Below, piece after piece: positions 44,128 to 53,890 of a stretch of 64,000 nucleotides of DNA. The notes below the pieces were generated by a model. It was given only the letters and a program-made list of their open reading frames with translations, was not told the DNA's origin and made no database searches. Source of the DNA: Thiomicrorhabdus sp. ZW0627. Lineage in GTDB: Bacteria; Pseudomonadota; Gammaproteobacteria; Thiomicrospirales; Thiomicrospiraceae. The stretch covers positions 124,517 through 188,516 of the forward strand of contig NZ_JARUQR010000004.1 of NCBI RefSeq assembly GCF_029767005.1, read 5' to 3'. Each line of letters starts with the position of its first letter. Positions within the stretch are counted from its first letter, which is position 1. Both the position numbers and the translations under genes were made by a program.

Positions 44128-45195
44128 TTACATACCAGAGTGACCTACACCTGGTGGATCTTCATGCATACGTTGTGGAACGTTATACTGAGGAGTTCCG
44201 TCAGGAAGCTTACGAGCTTGACGATAGTTATGGATATCGCCTTTACCGTCACCAACTTCAGCGTCAGGACAGTTAGTCATGCAACGCTCGTTGTGAACAA
44301 CTGGACGGTGGTCACAGAAGAAGTTACCTTGGTTCTTCATGTACTTATTCATCTTCATAAGTACTTCAGAGTTGAAGAAAGTATCGTCTGATAGTTCGGT
44401 ACCTTCGTCATCCATAGGAACGTAGTTAGACTGAAGGATGTAACCAGTCATACCCATGTAACCTGCATCACCGATGAACGGAGCGTTAGGAGTCCAGAAA
44501 GGCATTGTACGACGGATGTAGTCGAACAAAGTAACCGCGTAAGGCCAGTAGTTACCAACTGCTTTCATTGGTGCTGGTTCGAAGAAGTCAGAAGTAGTCA
44601 ACTTCTCGTCAACCGCTAGAGGTAGGTAACCTTTAGCACCTTCACCGAATTCACCGTGACACATACCACAGTACTGAACGTAAATCTTTGCACCTTTCTC
44701 AACAGTCATACCAACTGAAGGATCAGGAAGACCTTTACCGTCACCGTCTACAGTGATGTTCCACTTCTTCATTGCTGATTCAGCAATCGGAGTACCGAAG
44801 CCGTAAGCTGTGAAGTTAGCGTCGCTGTAGTAGTTCTTGTTTACACTTTCGTGAACTTCAGTGAAAGCTGCAGGAACTTTACACTGAGCGTTACCGTGGT
44901 TACCACCATCGATGCTGTCATCAACTTCGAAAGAGTATGGGTTAGCTGGATCCAGCTTACCTTCCAGGCCGTCACGACCGTAAGTAGCGTCTTTACCAAG
45001 AATTGCTTCAATAACTTTAGCGTCTAGGTATTTACCACCGTTTTCTTTGATAATTTCTGCGTAGTTCGCAGCGTATTTACCATCGATTTTCTCGCCAGAA
45101 GCAGCACCGTTCGAGCTATCGCTCATTGCGCTTGCAGAACCAGCAAATAGAGTTGCAACCGCTGCTGCAACGAATGTCTTTTTAGTACTGAACAT
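44128..45195 (-). CDS. soxD: SoxD-like cytochrome c subunit of sulfane dehydrogenase
   Basis: Electron-accepting partner of SoxC in the thiosulfate-oxidising Sox cycle. From ATG 45195 it has 355 residues with a Sec signal peptide (MFSTKKTFVAAAVATLFAGSASA). One haem-binding motif CGMCH lies at about residue 177. A second CXXCH, present in the dihaem SoxD of Paracoccus, is not seen. KGAKIYVQYCGMCHGEFGEG and WPYAVTLFDYIRRTMPFWTP are typical of SoxD. It overlaps the soxC end by 14 bases. Confidence 0.88.
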   Translation of the reverse strand: MFSTKKTFVAAAVATLFAGSASAMSDSSNGAASGEKIDGKYAANYAEIIKENGGKYLDAKVIEAILGKDATYGRDGLEGKLDPANPYSFEVDDSIDGGNHGNAQCKVPAAFTEVHESVNKNYYSDANFTAYGFGTPIAESAMKKWNITVDGDGKGLPDPSVGMTVEKGAKIYVQYCGMCHGEFGEGAKGYLPLAVDEKLTTSDFFEPAPMKAVGNYWPYAVTLFDYIRRTMPFWTPNAPFIGDAGYMGMTGYILQSNYVPMDDEGTELSDDTFFNSEVLMKMNKYMKNQGNFFCDHRPVVHNERCMTNCPDAEVGDGKGDIHNYRQARKLPDGTPQYNVPQRMHEDPPGVGHSGM

Positions 45196-46543
45196 TTTCA
45201 ATCATGCCTCCGTTTTTGCCGTCTTCCCAAGCGTGTACGCGCCATGTAACCATAGCAGTACGGTGGTAAACGTTGTTTGTACCTTCTAAGCTACGCATTT
45301 GCGGCATAGGCGGCTGAACATAACCGGTTTCATCTGTAACACGGCTCATTAGGAACGCTTCTGAACCATCCCAATCCCATTCGATCTCGAAACGAGTCCA
45401 AGCCTTATCAAGAACAGGAGAAGTGAAGTGAGCTTCTTTCCAGTTTTTACCACCGTCGAAAGATACATCAACGTGAGCAACTTTACCGCGACCAGACCAT
45501 GCTAGACCACGTACGAAGTACTTACCAGGACCTTGCATCTTGAAGTCTGGAGATGGGTAAGTGATTACTGAGTTTGGTTCCATGTACCATGAGAAACGCT
45601 GTGCAGTTCCATCAGGCATCAATTCAGTATACTTAGAGGTTTCTTCACGGTGCTGCATAGGCACATCGTGAACCATAATACGACGTAGGTATTTAACCCA
45701 CATGTTCGCTTCACATCCAGGAACAACCAAACGGATTGGGTAACCTTGTTCACGACGTAGAGCTTCACCGTTCTGAGCGTAAGCTACAAAACAGTCATCC
45801 ATCGCGATTTCAAGAGGGATCGAACGTGACATACCAGATGCATCCGCACCTTCAGGAATGATCCACTTACCTTCTGGCTTGATACCAGCTTCTTTCAATA
45901 GGTCAGATAGACGAACACCTGTGTACTCAACACAAGACATCATACCGTGAGTCCACTGAACAGAGTTCAACTGAACACCTTTCCACTCCATCGCACCGTT
46001 AGCAGGACACTCTACGAAGTGAATACGTGAAACAGATGGGAAACGCTTAAGATCATCCATAGTGAAGATCAATGGACGTTCTACAAGACCGTGAATTACT
46101 AAACGGTGATCATCTGGGTTGATTGTTGGTACACCACCGTGGAAACGCTCGAAGTGAAGACCGTTTGGAGTGATGATACCGTGCAAGCTTTGTAGCGGAG
46201 TCATGGTAATAGATGCCATTGAGTCAGGAGTCAACCACTCTAGAGTACGACGTTGAACTTCTTTCTCGAATGGAGAAGGCATACCATATGGATATTTACG
46301 AACACCGAAACCTAAAGACTTACGAGCTGCACCGTCTTGCAATACGGCTGTAAGTTCTTCTTTACCAGCATATGGTGCTACTGCTTTTTTAGGGTCGTAA
46401 CCCGCACCTTCAGCAGCAGAAGCGGCCTTAGTGAAAAGCACACCTCCAGCTACAGCCGCACCACCTTTTAGAAAGGCACGACGGCTTTGGTTACGGCTAT
46501 CTTCAGTTTGAACCGCAACCTTTTCTACGTTTTGATCTGTCAT
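45182..46543 (-). CDS. soxC: Sulfane dehydrogenase subunit SoxC (molybdopterin)
   Basis: A sulfite-oxidase-family molybdoenzyme that oxidises the SoxY-bound sulfane sulfur in the periplasm. The 453-residue protein has the twin-arginine leader RNQSRRAFLKGGAAVAGGV (residues 17-35), the molybdenum-ligating Cys in HFVECPANG (about residue 178) and WKGVQLNSVQWTHGMMSCVEYTGV. A C-terminal dimerisation domain follows. It needs the moa/moe products encoded next door and Tat export. AAGGAG lies 8 bases upstream of the ATG. Confidence 0.94.
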   Translation of the reverse strand: MTDQNVEKVAVQTEDSRNQSRRAFLKGGAAVAGGVLFTKAASAAEGAGYDPKKAVAPYAGKEELTAVLQDGAARKSLGFGVRKYPYGMPSPFEKEVQRRTLEWLTPDSMASITMTPLQSLHGIITPNGLHFERFHGGVPTINPDDHRLVIHGLVERPLIFTMDDLKRFPSVSRIHFVECPANGAMEWKGVQLNSVQWTHGMMSCVEYTGVRLSDLLKEAGIKPEGKWIIPEGADASGMSRSIPLEIAMDDCFVAYAQNGEALRREQGYPIRLVVPGCEANMWVKYLRRIMVHDVPMQHREETSKYTELMPDGTAQRFSWYMEPNSVITYPSPDFKMQGPGKYFVRGLAWSGRGKVAHVDVSFDGGKNWKEAHFTSPVLDKAWTRFEIEWDWDGSEAFLMSRVTDETGYVQPPMPQMRSLEGTNNVYHRTAMVTWRVHAWEDGKNGGMIENVQY

Positions 46544-46563
46544 TTAATGCTCCTTGATTGATC

Positions 46564-46580
46564 TTGTTGCCTGGCAACAA
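46564..46580 (-). promoter_or_regulatory. Inverted repeat in the soxC leader
   Basis: TTGTTGCCTGGCAACAA is an 8+8-base inverted repeat with one central base, ending 20 bases before the soxC start codon. It may be an operator or a small RNA hairpin close to the ribosome-binding site. The rest of the intergenic region (46581-46838) is AT-rich without a clear gene. Confidence 0.3.
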
Positions 46581-46838
46581 CACCCCAGATTCAAGAGTTT
46601 ATTTATCTTTTAGTTAGCGTGTACTTGTACTGCGATACCGAGTACCGGCTATACATTTTTTGCTGACCAGTAATGATATGTTTTATAACTAAATACTTCA
46701 AGCCATGAACATCACAAAAATTAGAAATTACTTATATAAATTTTTTATGAGGTACATGCCCCCTTTCTATCAATCAGCAAAAGTACGTATATTCATAATT
46801 TCCATAATAAACGTATTGTTTTACCCCTGAGAACCCTT

Positions 46839-47288
46839 TCAAAGAACAGGTAGATCTTCCCGGCGGCAAATCGGTCCCGACTTGGGATTTTCAATATCTT
46901 CGGCCACTTGACTCAGAAACTTTTGCAACTCATCGACCGTCAATACTGACAAGATTTTATTCATGATCTCGGGATGGATCGCTACCGTCGTATACTCACC
47001 GGACTGCAACATTACCTGAACGCCGCAAGCGTCCGCAAGCGCACCGGAAGAATCGTTACCTTCTATTTGCGCCGCCTGTTCGCCAAAGAACATATCATTA
47101 TAAGTGTCTTCAATCTGATCCAAAGTTTCGTCGTTCAGATCATCCGCAAACTTCACGCAATAGGAATTTTCTCCGGATGGCGTCTCTTCCACCTCCATTT
47201 CGGCTTGAATCGAATGAGTAGAACAAAAATCACTAAATCTTTGCGCTAATTCCTTATCGAAAAACAGGTATTCCATCTGCTCACTCAC
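46839..47288 (-). CDS. Conserved-looking acidic hypothetical protein
   Basis: A 149-residue soluble protein, strongly acidic, with no signal peptide or membrane segment. It begins MSEQMEYLFFDKELAQRFSDF and ends with CRREDLPVL. The internal SGEYTTVAIHPEIMNKILSVLTVDELQKFLSQVAEDIENP looks like a compact helical domain. No family recognised. A Shine-Dalgarno AAAGGAG precedes the start. It stands alone between soxC and hemB. Confidence 0.75.
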   Translation of the reverse strand: MSEQMEYLFFDKELAQRFSDFCSTHSIQAEMEVEETPSGENSYCVKFADDLNDETLDQIEDTYNDMFFGEQAAQIEGNDSSGALADACGVQVMLQSGEYTTVAIHPEIMNKILSVLTVDELQKFLSQVAEDIENPKSGPICRREDLPVL

Positions 47289-47322
47289 CGCTGCGCTCCT
47301 TTTCTTTTTTGGGATTGGATAG

Positions 47323-48384
<1,062 letters not shown>

Positions 48385-48403
48385 CGCAGGATTTGAACAT
48401 ACT

Positions 48404-49243
48404 ATGACGGATGCATACGCCGTAGTCGGATACCCGATTGCCCACTCAAAATCCCCGCTTATTCACCGCCTGTTTGCAGAACAAACGGGTGAAGACATCA
48501 GCTATGAGGCTATTTTGGTCGATACCGATGACACTACTTTTGTCTGGGCGATGGCGGATCTCAAGAATCGCGGTTACAAGGGAATCAATATTACCGTACC
48601 CTATAAGCTGGACGCTTTTGAGTATGCCGACACGCTTTCCGAGCGGGCGCAGACCGCACACGCGGTCAACACGTTCATCTTCCACGAAGACGGATCAACG
48701 ACCGGAGACAATACTGACGGCATCGGACTGGTTAACGACATCGAAATCAACGGTCAACGCGCGTTCAAAGGCCAGAAAGTACTGATTCTGGGCGCAGGCG
48801 GTGCGGTACAAGGCATTCTACAGCCTCTACTAGAAAAACAGCCGGCCTCAGTGCATATTGCCAACCGCACGGCCAAACGCGCTCAAATACTAGGTGAACG
48901 TTTCGATACCGAAATCCCGATCACAGCCAGCGGCTGGGAAGACATCCCTAACGGCCCCTATGACATTATCATCAACGGCACCTCAGCCAGTCTTGAAGGC
49001 AAACTCCCGCCAATTTCAAGCGACTTGATTGCTTGTGATTCATTAGTTTACGACATGATGTATGGTCAGGAACCAACCGTGTTCATGCAGTGGGCAAAAC
49101 AACACCAACCGGACTGCAAAACAATGGATGGTTTAGGTATGCTGGTCGGCCAAGCCGCCGAAGCCTTCTTTTTATGGCGCGGAGTCCGTCCGCAAACGGC
49201 GGAAGTCATCGAAACCGTCAGAGAGTTGATGAACAAAGGCTGA
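48404..49243 (+). CDS. aroE: Shikimate dehydrogenase
   Basis: NADPH-dependent reduction of 3-dehydroshikimate in aromatic amino acid synthesis. The 279-residue protein has the substrate-binding motif YPIAHSKSPLIHRLF, catalytic Lys in INITVPYKLDAF, NTDGIGLVND, and the NADP-binding loop ILGAGGAVQGIL (about residue 128). Normal length. It is co-directional with hemB. Confidence 0.96.
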   Translation: MTDAYAVVGYPIAHSKSPLIHRLFAEQTGEDISYEAILVDTDDTTFVWAMADLKNRGYKGINITVPYKLDAFEYADTLSERAQTAHAVNTFIFHEDGSTTGDNTDGIGLVNDIEINGQRAFKGQKVLILGAGGAVQGILQPLLEKQPASVHIANRTAKRAQILGERFDTEIPITASGWEDIPNGPYDIIINGTSASLEGKLPPISSDLIACDSLVYDMMYGQEPTVFMQWAKQHQPDCKTMDGLGMLVGQAAEAFFLWRGVRPQTAEVIETVRELMNKG

Positions 49244-49258
49244 AATTTCCACAATAAA

Positions 49259-49282
49259 AAACCCAACAGGCCTGTTGGGTTT
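49259..49282. terminator. Perfect 24-base palindrome centred on CAGGCCTG, bidirectional terminator
   Basis: The core ACCCAACAGGCCTGTTGGGT is flanked by AA/TT to give a perfect 24-base palindrome. It lies between the convergent aroE and gamma-carbonic-anhydrase genes, with an A run on one side and T-rich sequence on the other. Confidence 0.6.
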
Positions 49283-49313
49283 GTTGTGATTGGAATTTGG
49301 TGATAATTAAACC

Positions 49314-49862
49314 TTATTCCTCTTCATCATAAGCATCTTCACTCTGATATTGCTGTTTCAGCTTGACGTAATGCTCGGCGGAATATTTAAAAAACGCCAA
49401 CTCCTCTTCAGTCAAAGCTCTGGCCTGCTTTACCGGCGAACCAACATAAAGATACCCGCTTTCAAGCACCTTACCGGGCGGCACCAGACTGTTCGCGCCA
49501 ACCAACACATGCTTTTTCACTACGGCATTGTCCAATACCACGGCACCCATACCAATCAGGCACTCGTCCTCAATGATGCAACCGTGCAGGACAGCATTGT
49601 GCCCAACCGTCACATCCTTACCGACAATGCATTTCGATCCTTTGGATACGGCACTTTCGTGTGTCGTGTGAACCACACAACCGTCCTGGATATTAGATCG
49701 GTCACCAATCACGATATCATTTACGTCGCCACGCAATGTCGCATTGGGCCACACACTCACCTGTTCGCCAAGCGTGCATTTACCGATCACAACAGCAGAC
49801 TCATCCACCCAGCTCGTGAATCCCATAACCGGCAAGATGCCCTGATAACTTCGAATTGCCAT
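49314..49862 (-). CDS. Gamma-carbonic anhydrase family protein (YrdA/PaaY-like)
   Basis: A 182-residue trimeric left-handed beta-helix protein made of hexapeptide repeats (VIGKCTLGEQVSVWPNATLRGDVNDIVIG and so on). The three metal-binding His are in VHTTHES and VGHNAVLHG. Many relatives bind Zn or Ni but have no proven carbonic anhydrase activity. The last 25 residues are acidic. In an autotroph a CO2-related role is possible, but not shown by sequence. Confidence 0.9.
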   Translation of the reverse strand: MAIRSYQGILPVMGFTSWVDESAVVIGKCTLGEQVSVWPNATLRGDVNDIVIGDRSNIQDGCVVHTTHESAVSKGSKCIVGKDVTVGHNAVLHGCIIEDECLIGMGAVVLDNAVVKKHVLVGANSLVPPGKVLESGYLYVGSPVKQARALTEEELAFFKYSAEHYVKLKQQYQSEDAYDEEE

Positions 49863-50043
49863 AAACCTGTCCTATCTTTAACCTTTCTATAGAATGTTCG
49901 ATTATAACGCAGCAGACCCTATTAAAAAAATGGCTATAACTCCACTTTATAGGTCGAAAAAATCATTCATGATAAACCTGCCCCCCGAGCCTTCACCACT
50001 CGCTATAATGAAATTCAATACCCATGTTAATCGAGGTAATTTC

Positions 50044-50370
50044 ATGTCTCAGGTTGTCGAAAAACGTTTTGCGAAACGCATCCCCTCCAACCGTCCGGTA
50101 TTGTTGCTGATCGGCAACCAAAGTATTTATGCCGTGATGACGGACTTTTCCATGCATGGAATCGGTTTACTGTCGGACATTCCTCTAAATGTTCAGGAGC
50201 GTATAGAAATTCATTTCGACATTCCGGGGGCAGGTGGATTGAAATCGTTTCAATTCAAGGCTGAAGTCAAACACTGCATACCGCTTCAAGAGAATACCCA
50301 TATTGGTGTCAAACTTGATTTCCCGACCCAGGCCTATCTTTCTCTTTATGAAAAACTTGCTGCGGCATAA
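50044..50370 (+). CDS. PilZ domain protein, copy 1
   Basis: A 108-residue c-di-GMP receptor of single-domain type. RFAKR (RxxxR) near residue 8 and DFSMHGIG (DxSxxGxG) near residue 36 form the ligand-binding signature. The open frame extends to 49894, but ATG 50044 has GAGG about 9 bases upstream and starts right before the domain. GVKLDF occurs near the C-terminus. Confidence 0.85.
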   Translation: MSQVVEKRFAKRIPSNRPVLLLIGNQSIYAVMTDFSMHGIGLLSDIPLNVQERIEIHFDIPGAGGLKSFQFKAEVKHCIPLQENTHIGVKLDFPTQAYLSLYEKLAAA

Positions 50371-50507
50371 TTCAAGGGTTTAAATTAATCAGAACATAAT
50401 GATATGCCCATATAACGAATAAGTTATATTGCTTATATTATTTAGTAGCATTTCTGCTATAGTGATTTAAACTTTTTTGCAGGAGCCAACCTAATTAAGG
50501 TACTGAT

Positions 50508-50891
50508 ATGAATTCTGTTTTTAAAGACAAACGAATGGATGAGCGCTACCCCGCACACAAAGCCTCCATCCTAATGCAAGATGATAAACAGATATACACA
50601 ACCATTATTAACTTCTCAGCCAGCGGAATCGGTTTTCTATGTGCCGTAGAGCTTCAAGCAGGCAACCTGGTTGAGCTAGTATTCGATGTCGACATCGACG
50701 ACCAAATGATTTCATTCAGACTACCGATTGAGGTTGTCCGCTCCCATCAGGACGAAGACGAACATGTCATAGGCGCCAAACTTCAAAAAGTAACATTTGA
50801 ATACCGACAGCTGCTCAAAAAACTGGCTGACATGTACACGACATTGGGAACGATCAAATCCCACGACCCAAACTATCCAAGCTCATTTTAG
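50508..50891 (+). CDS. PilZ domain protein, copy 2
   Basis: A 127-residue single-domain PilZ protein. DERYPAHKA has the N-terminal Arg but RxxxR is incomplete: RMDER just upstream can serve. NFSASGIGF is the second motif, with Asn in place of Asp. IGAKLQKV lies near residue 95. It lies 137 bases after the first PilZ gene but resembles it only in the domain core. Confidence 0.82.
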   Translation: MNSVFKDKRMDERYPAHKASILMQDDKQIYTTIINFSASGIGFLCAVELQAGNLVELVFDVDIDDQMISFRLPIEVVRSHQDEDEHVIGAKLQKVTFEYRQLLKKLADMYTTLGTIKSHDPNYPSSF

Positions 50892-50939
50892 CTTGATTAT
50901 GTTTCAGCCCAATCCTGAGCGGGCTACAAATGACTAAAT

Positions 50940-50970
50940 AAAAAAGCCCGGATCAAACCGGGCTTTTTTT
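50940..50970. terminator. Hairpin terminator between PilZ copy 2 and gor
   Basis: AAAAAGCCCGG/CCGGGCTTTTTTT with a 6-base loop. It lies between convergent genes with A/T runs on both sides, so it can act in both directions. Confidence 0.88.
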
Positions 50971-51015
50971 TGTTTAAAGCAGACCTTCTACAACCCACTT
51001 TTTAACGTTTTATTA

Positions 51016-52371
51016 TTAACGCATTGTCACCAACTCTTCCGCACTGGACGGGTGAATCGCAATGGTCGCATCCAAATCAGCCTTAGTTGCCCCCATCTGC
51101 ACGGCAACGGCAAACCCCTGAAGCATTTCATCCGCACCATCACCAACAATGTGAATGCCGACAACCTTCTCTTCAGGTCCTGCAACAACCAGCTTCAATG
51201 CCGTCTTGATCTGATGCTTTGTAAAAGCATAGCGCATCGGCGTGAACTCGGATGTATAGACCTTAATATTGTCATGGCCGTACTGCTTACGGGCATCGTG
51301 TTCGGCCAGACCAACCGTACCTACCGGCGGATGCGAGAAGATTACTGTTGGAACCGAACTCAAATCTAACTTCAAATGCGGTTTGTTATTATATAAACGC
51401 TCCGCCAAGTAACGTCCTGCGCGAATCGCAACCGGTGTTAACTGTGGTTGCCCGGTCACGTCTCCAATGGCAAAGACATTATCAACCGCCGTACGATGTT
51501 CGTCGTCAACGTCAATAAAACCATATCCATTTGCCTGCAAACCGATATTCTCAAGCTTAAGAGGCTCGATCAAAGTTTGCCTACCGACGGCCCAAACCAC
51601 CTGATCGAACCCAGCAATCTCTTGCCCGTCTGTACTGTATACCGTTATTGTTCCGTCTTCAGCACGCTCTAGTTTTTTCACAGCGAAGTGATATTCTTTT
51701 TTACAGCCACTCTCCAACATGGCATCCGTCAGTGTTTCACGGATCATATCGTCAAACCCACGAAGCACAAGATCCTTACGGCTCACTAAAGTCGTCTCGG
51801 AACCTAATGCCTGGAAGACGCCTGCCAATTCCACGGCAATGTAACCACTTCCAATCACTGCCACCTTCTTAGGCTGTTCGGTTAGCTGAAAGAAACCGTC
51901 CGATGTAATTCCCAAATCGGCATTTTCGGTTTCCTGCGGAATTGAAGGAGTTCCGCCCGGTGCGATCACGATGGTTTCCGCAGTGTACTGTTTTCCATCC
52001 ACCTCTACGGTGTGGTTATCGACAAAACTTCCCCAGCCTTGCAACACATCCACTCCCTTATCGGACATATAACCGCCATACCAGGTAGTAATATTATTGA
52101 TGTACTGCTCCCGCTTCTCTACCAGGGCACTCCAATCAAATCCGTTTTGTTCCACGTGAAACCCAAAATCCGGCGCGTCGCGAAGTGCTTCGGCTATATG
52201 AGCCCCAAACCACATTACTTTTTTTGGAACACACCCGATATTCACGCATGTACCGCCGAGCTTTTTAGCCTCGACGACCGCACATTTCTTACCGTATTCC
52301 GCTGCACGTTCGGCAACCGAAAGTCCGCCGCTTCCTGCTCCGATGGCAATCAAATCATAATCGTACTTCAT
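51016..52371 (-). CDS. gor: Glutathione reductase-like flavoprotein disulfide reductase
   Basis: NADPH-dependent reduction of glutathione disulfide. The 451-residue protein starts [23 protein letters not shown] (FAD-binding). The redox-active disulfide is in [17 protein letters not shown] (about residue 40), and the second nucleotide site is [40 protein letters not shown] and the C-terminal [12 protein letters not shown] carry the active-site His region. The start may be either of two adjacent Met codons. It lies downstream of the peroxiredoxin-glutaredoxin gene in the same direction. Confidence 0.9.
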   Translation of the reverse strand: MKYDYDLIAIGAGSGGLSVAERAAEYGKKCAVVEAKKLGGTCVNIGCVPKKVMWFGAHIAEALRDAPDFGFHVEQNGFDWSALVEKREQYINNITTWYGGYMSDKGVDVLQGWGSFVDNHTVEVDGKQYTAETIVIAPGGTPSIPQETENADLGITSDGFFQLTEQPKKVAVIGSGYIAVELAGVFQALGSETTLVSRKDLVLRGFDDMIRETLTDAMLESGCKKEYHFAVKKLERAEDGTITVYSTDGQEIAGFDQVVWAVGRQTLIEPLKLENIGLQANGYGFIDVDDEHRTAVDNVFAIGDVTGQPQLTPVAIRAGRYLAERLYNNKPHLKLDLSSVPTVIFSHPPVGTVGLAEHDARKQYGHDNIKVYTSEFTPMRYAFTKHQIKTALKLVVAGPEEKVVGIHIVGDGADEMLQGFAVAVQMGATKADLDATIAIHPSSAEELVTMR

Positions 52372-52404
52372 CATTTTTCCTTTATCTAACGACGCCCCAA
52401 ACAG

Positions 52405-52447
52405 AAAAGGGCCTGTACTCAAGGAGCAACCTCCTCAAAGACCCTTT
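52405..52447 (-). terminator. Hairpin between prx-grx and gor
   Basis: Outer arms AAAAGGG/CCCTTTT enclose an inner stem AGGAG/CTCCT with a CAAC loop. A second small hairpin, AGCGACCG/CGGTCGCT, lies at 52472-52492 just after the prx-grx stop. They probably limit read-through into gor. Confidence 0.5.
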
Positions 52448-52503
52448 TGCATTTATCTTGTCATCAGTCTAAGCGACCGGTTAACGGTCGCTCTTAAACT
52501 TAT

Positions 52504-53241
52504 TTATTTTGACAAAAAGACTTCTAGATCGTCCGAACCACCGATAAGCTCACCTTCTATGAATACTTGAGGTACTGTGCTCGCAGAAGCGACCGCACGC
52601 AAAGTTTTCGAGCTCGGGCCATGGTTGGAGATCGTGATCTCTTCATAAGAGATACCTTTCTCATCAAGCAGTTCCTTAGCCTTTTTACAGAAAGGGCAGC
52701 CCGGCTTGGTAAAGATGGTCGCAACCTTAGGTGGTTTTGCTTCCGGGTTGATGTAATCCAACATGGTGTCGGCATCGGAAACTTCAAATGGGTCACCTGG
52801 AACGTTCGGCTCGATGAACATCTTGTCGATAACACCGTCTTTTACCAGCATCGAATAACGCCATGAGCGCATTCCGAAACCTAGGTCCGTCTTATCGACC
52901 AACATTCCCATGCCATCCGAAAACTCACCATTACCATCCGGAATCAAGGTGACGTTCTCGGCTTCCTGATCTTCAGCCCATGCGTTCATAACAAACGTAT
53001 CGTTAACAGATAGGCAGATGATATCGTCTACACCATTCTGTTTGAACACGCGCGCCAATTCATTGTAGCGTGGTAAATGGCTCGACGAACATGTCGGAGT
53101 AAACGCACCAGGAAGTGCAAATACGATTACGGTTTTACCTGCAAACAACTCATCCGTTGTTACATTGACCCACTCATCGTTCTGACGCGTGCGGAATGTA
53201 ACTGCCGGTACCTTTTGACCTTCTCTATTTTCTAATGCCAT
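52504..53241 (-). CDS. Peroxiredoxin-glutaredoxin hybrid (Prx5-Grx)
   Basis: Reduces peroxides with electrons from glutathione through its own glutaredoxin domain. From ATG 53241 it has 245 residues. The Prx5 domain covers about 1-160 with peroxidatic Cys in [17 protein letters not shown], and the Grx domain about 170-245 with CPFC and [26 protein letters not shown] precedes this start; an upstream TTG would add 13 residues. The neighbouring gor gene would regenerate glutathione. Confidence 0.93.
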   Translation of the reverse strand: MALENREGQKVPAVTFRTRQNDEWVNVTTDELFAGKTVIVFALPGAFTPTCSSSHLPRYNELARVFKQNGVDDIICLSVNDTFVMNAWAEDQEAENVTLIPDGNGEFSDGMGMLVDKTDLGFGMRSWRYSMLVKDGVIDKMFIEPNVPGDPFEVSDADTMLDYINPEAKPPKVATIFTKPGCPFCKKAKELLDEKGISYEEITISNHGPSSKTLRAVASASTVPQVFIEGELIGGSDDLEVFLSK

Positions 53242-53372
53242 TTTGAACACCTCTTCTAATGAATTTAACTCTTTCGTCATACAAGTGACTTGGAGGCTAG
53301 TTTATGGGAGACGCTATGATTAGTAAAATTGATTGTTTAAATTCTTTTGATAGCATTTAACTATCAATAAAA

Positions 53373-53822
53373 TCACTGTAAAGTAGAACCCTGCAAAGCC
53401 CTCATGAATGGTTCCAGTAGATCTTTTTCCTGAGCGTACTTCATTAATAAGCCCAAGACCGCCTGATCTTCATGCTGGGAGGCGATACGTGCGCACAATT
53501 GAAAATCCCGATCGGTGACAGAGCCGCTGAAAGCATCCAGCTCCAACAAGGCGGCCGCCATCCCGACGTTCTGCAACAAGCAGGCTGCCTGCAACGGCTT
53601 GACCACCTCGCCTGCCGCATCCGTACCCACTTCCATCTGAGGTGAAACGAAGTGCTCTTGTACCAACACCATTGCCATCCAGTAATTCATTTCCGGCGCT
53701 TCCTGGCTTTCAAGTACATTCAGAAAAATTTCTTTAGGGTCAATCTTGTGCTTTTGGATCAAAGTCTGCACTGTTTTCGAGAACGGTTCACGGGTTTTCG
53801 GATCTAAATTCAATAAATTCAT
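53373..53822 (-). CDS. Hypothetical helical cytoplasmic protein
   Basis: From ATG 53822 it has 149 residues, beginning MNLLNLDPKTREPFSKTVQ. It has no signal or membrane segment and looks fully helical, with AACLLQNVGMAAALLELDAF and DFQLCARIASQHEDQAVLGLLMKYA as hydrophobic helices. No family recognised. The frame extends upstream without credible start. It is downstream of the HI0933-like gene and probably co-transcribed. Confidence 0.7.
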   Translation of the reverse strand: MNLLNLDPKTREPFSKTVQTLIQKHKIDPKEIFLNVLESQEAPEMNYWMAMVLVQEHFVSPQMEVGTDAAGEVVKPLQAACLLQNVGMAAALLELDAFSGSVTDRDFQLCARIASQHEDQAVLGLLMKYAQEKDLLEPFMRALQGSTLQ

Positions 53823-53890
53823 AAGACAGCCTTTGCTCAATAAAAGTTTCAGGTCATTATAACGCTTTAACCACCGAACATCAGCCCAGC

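Noticed and set aside
49894-50043. 50-residue N-terminal extension of PilZ copy 1
   Set aside because: No ribosome-binding site or domain similarity; ATG 50044 has GAGG upstream and starts right before the PilZ domain.
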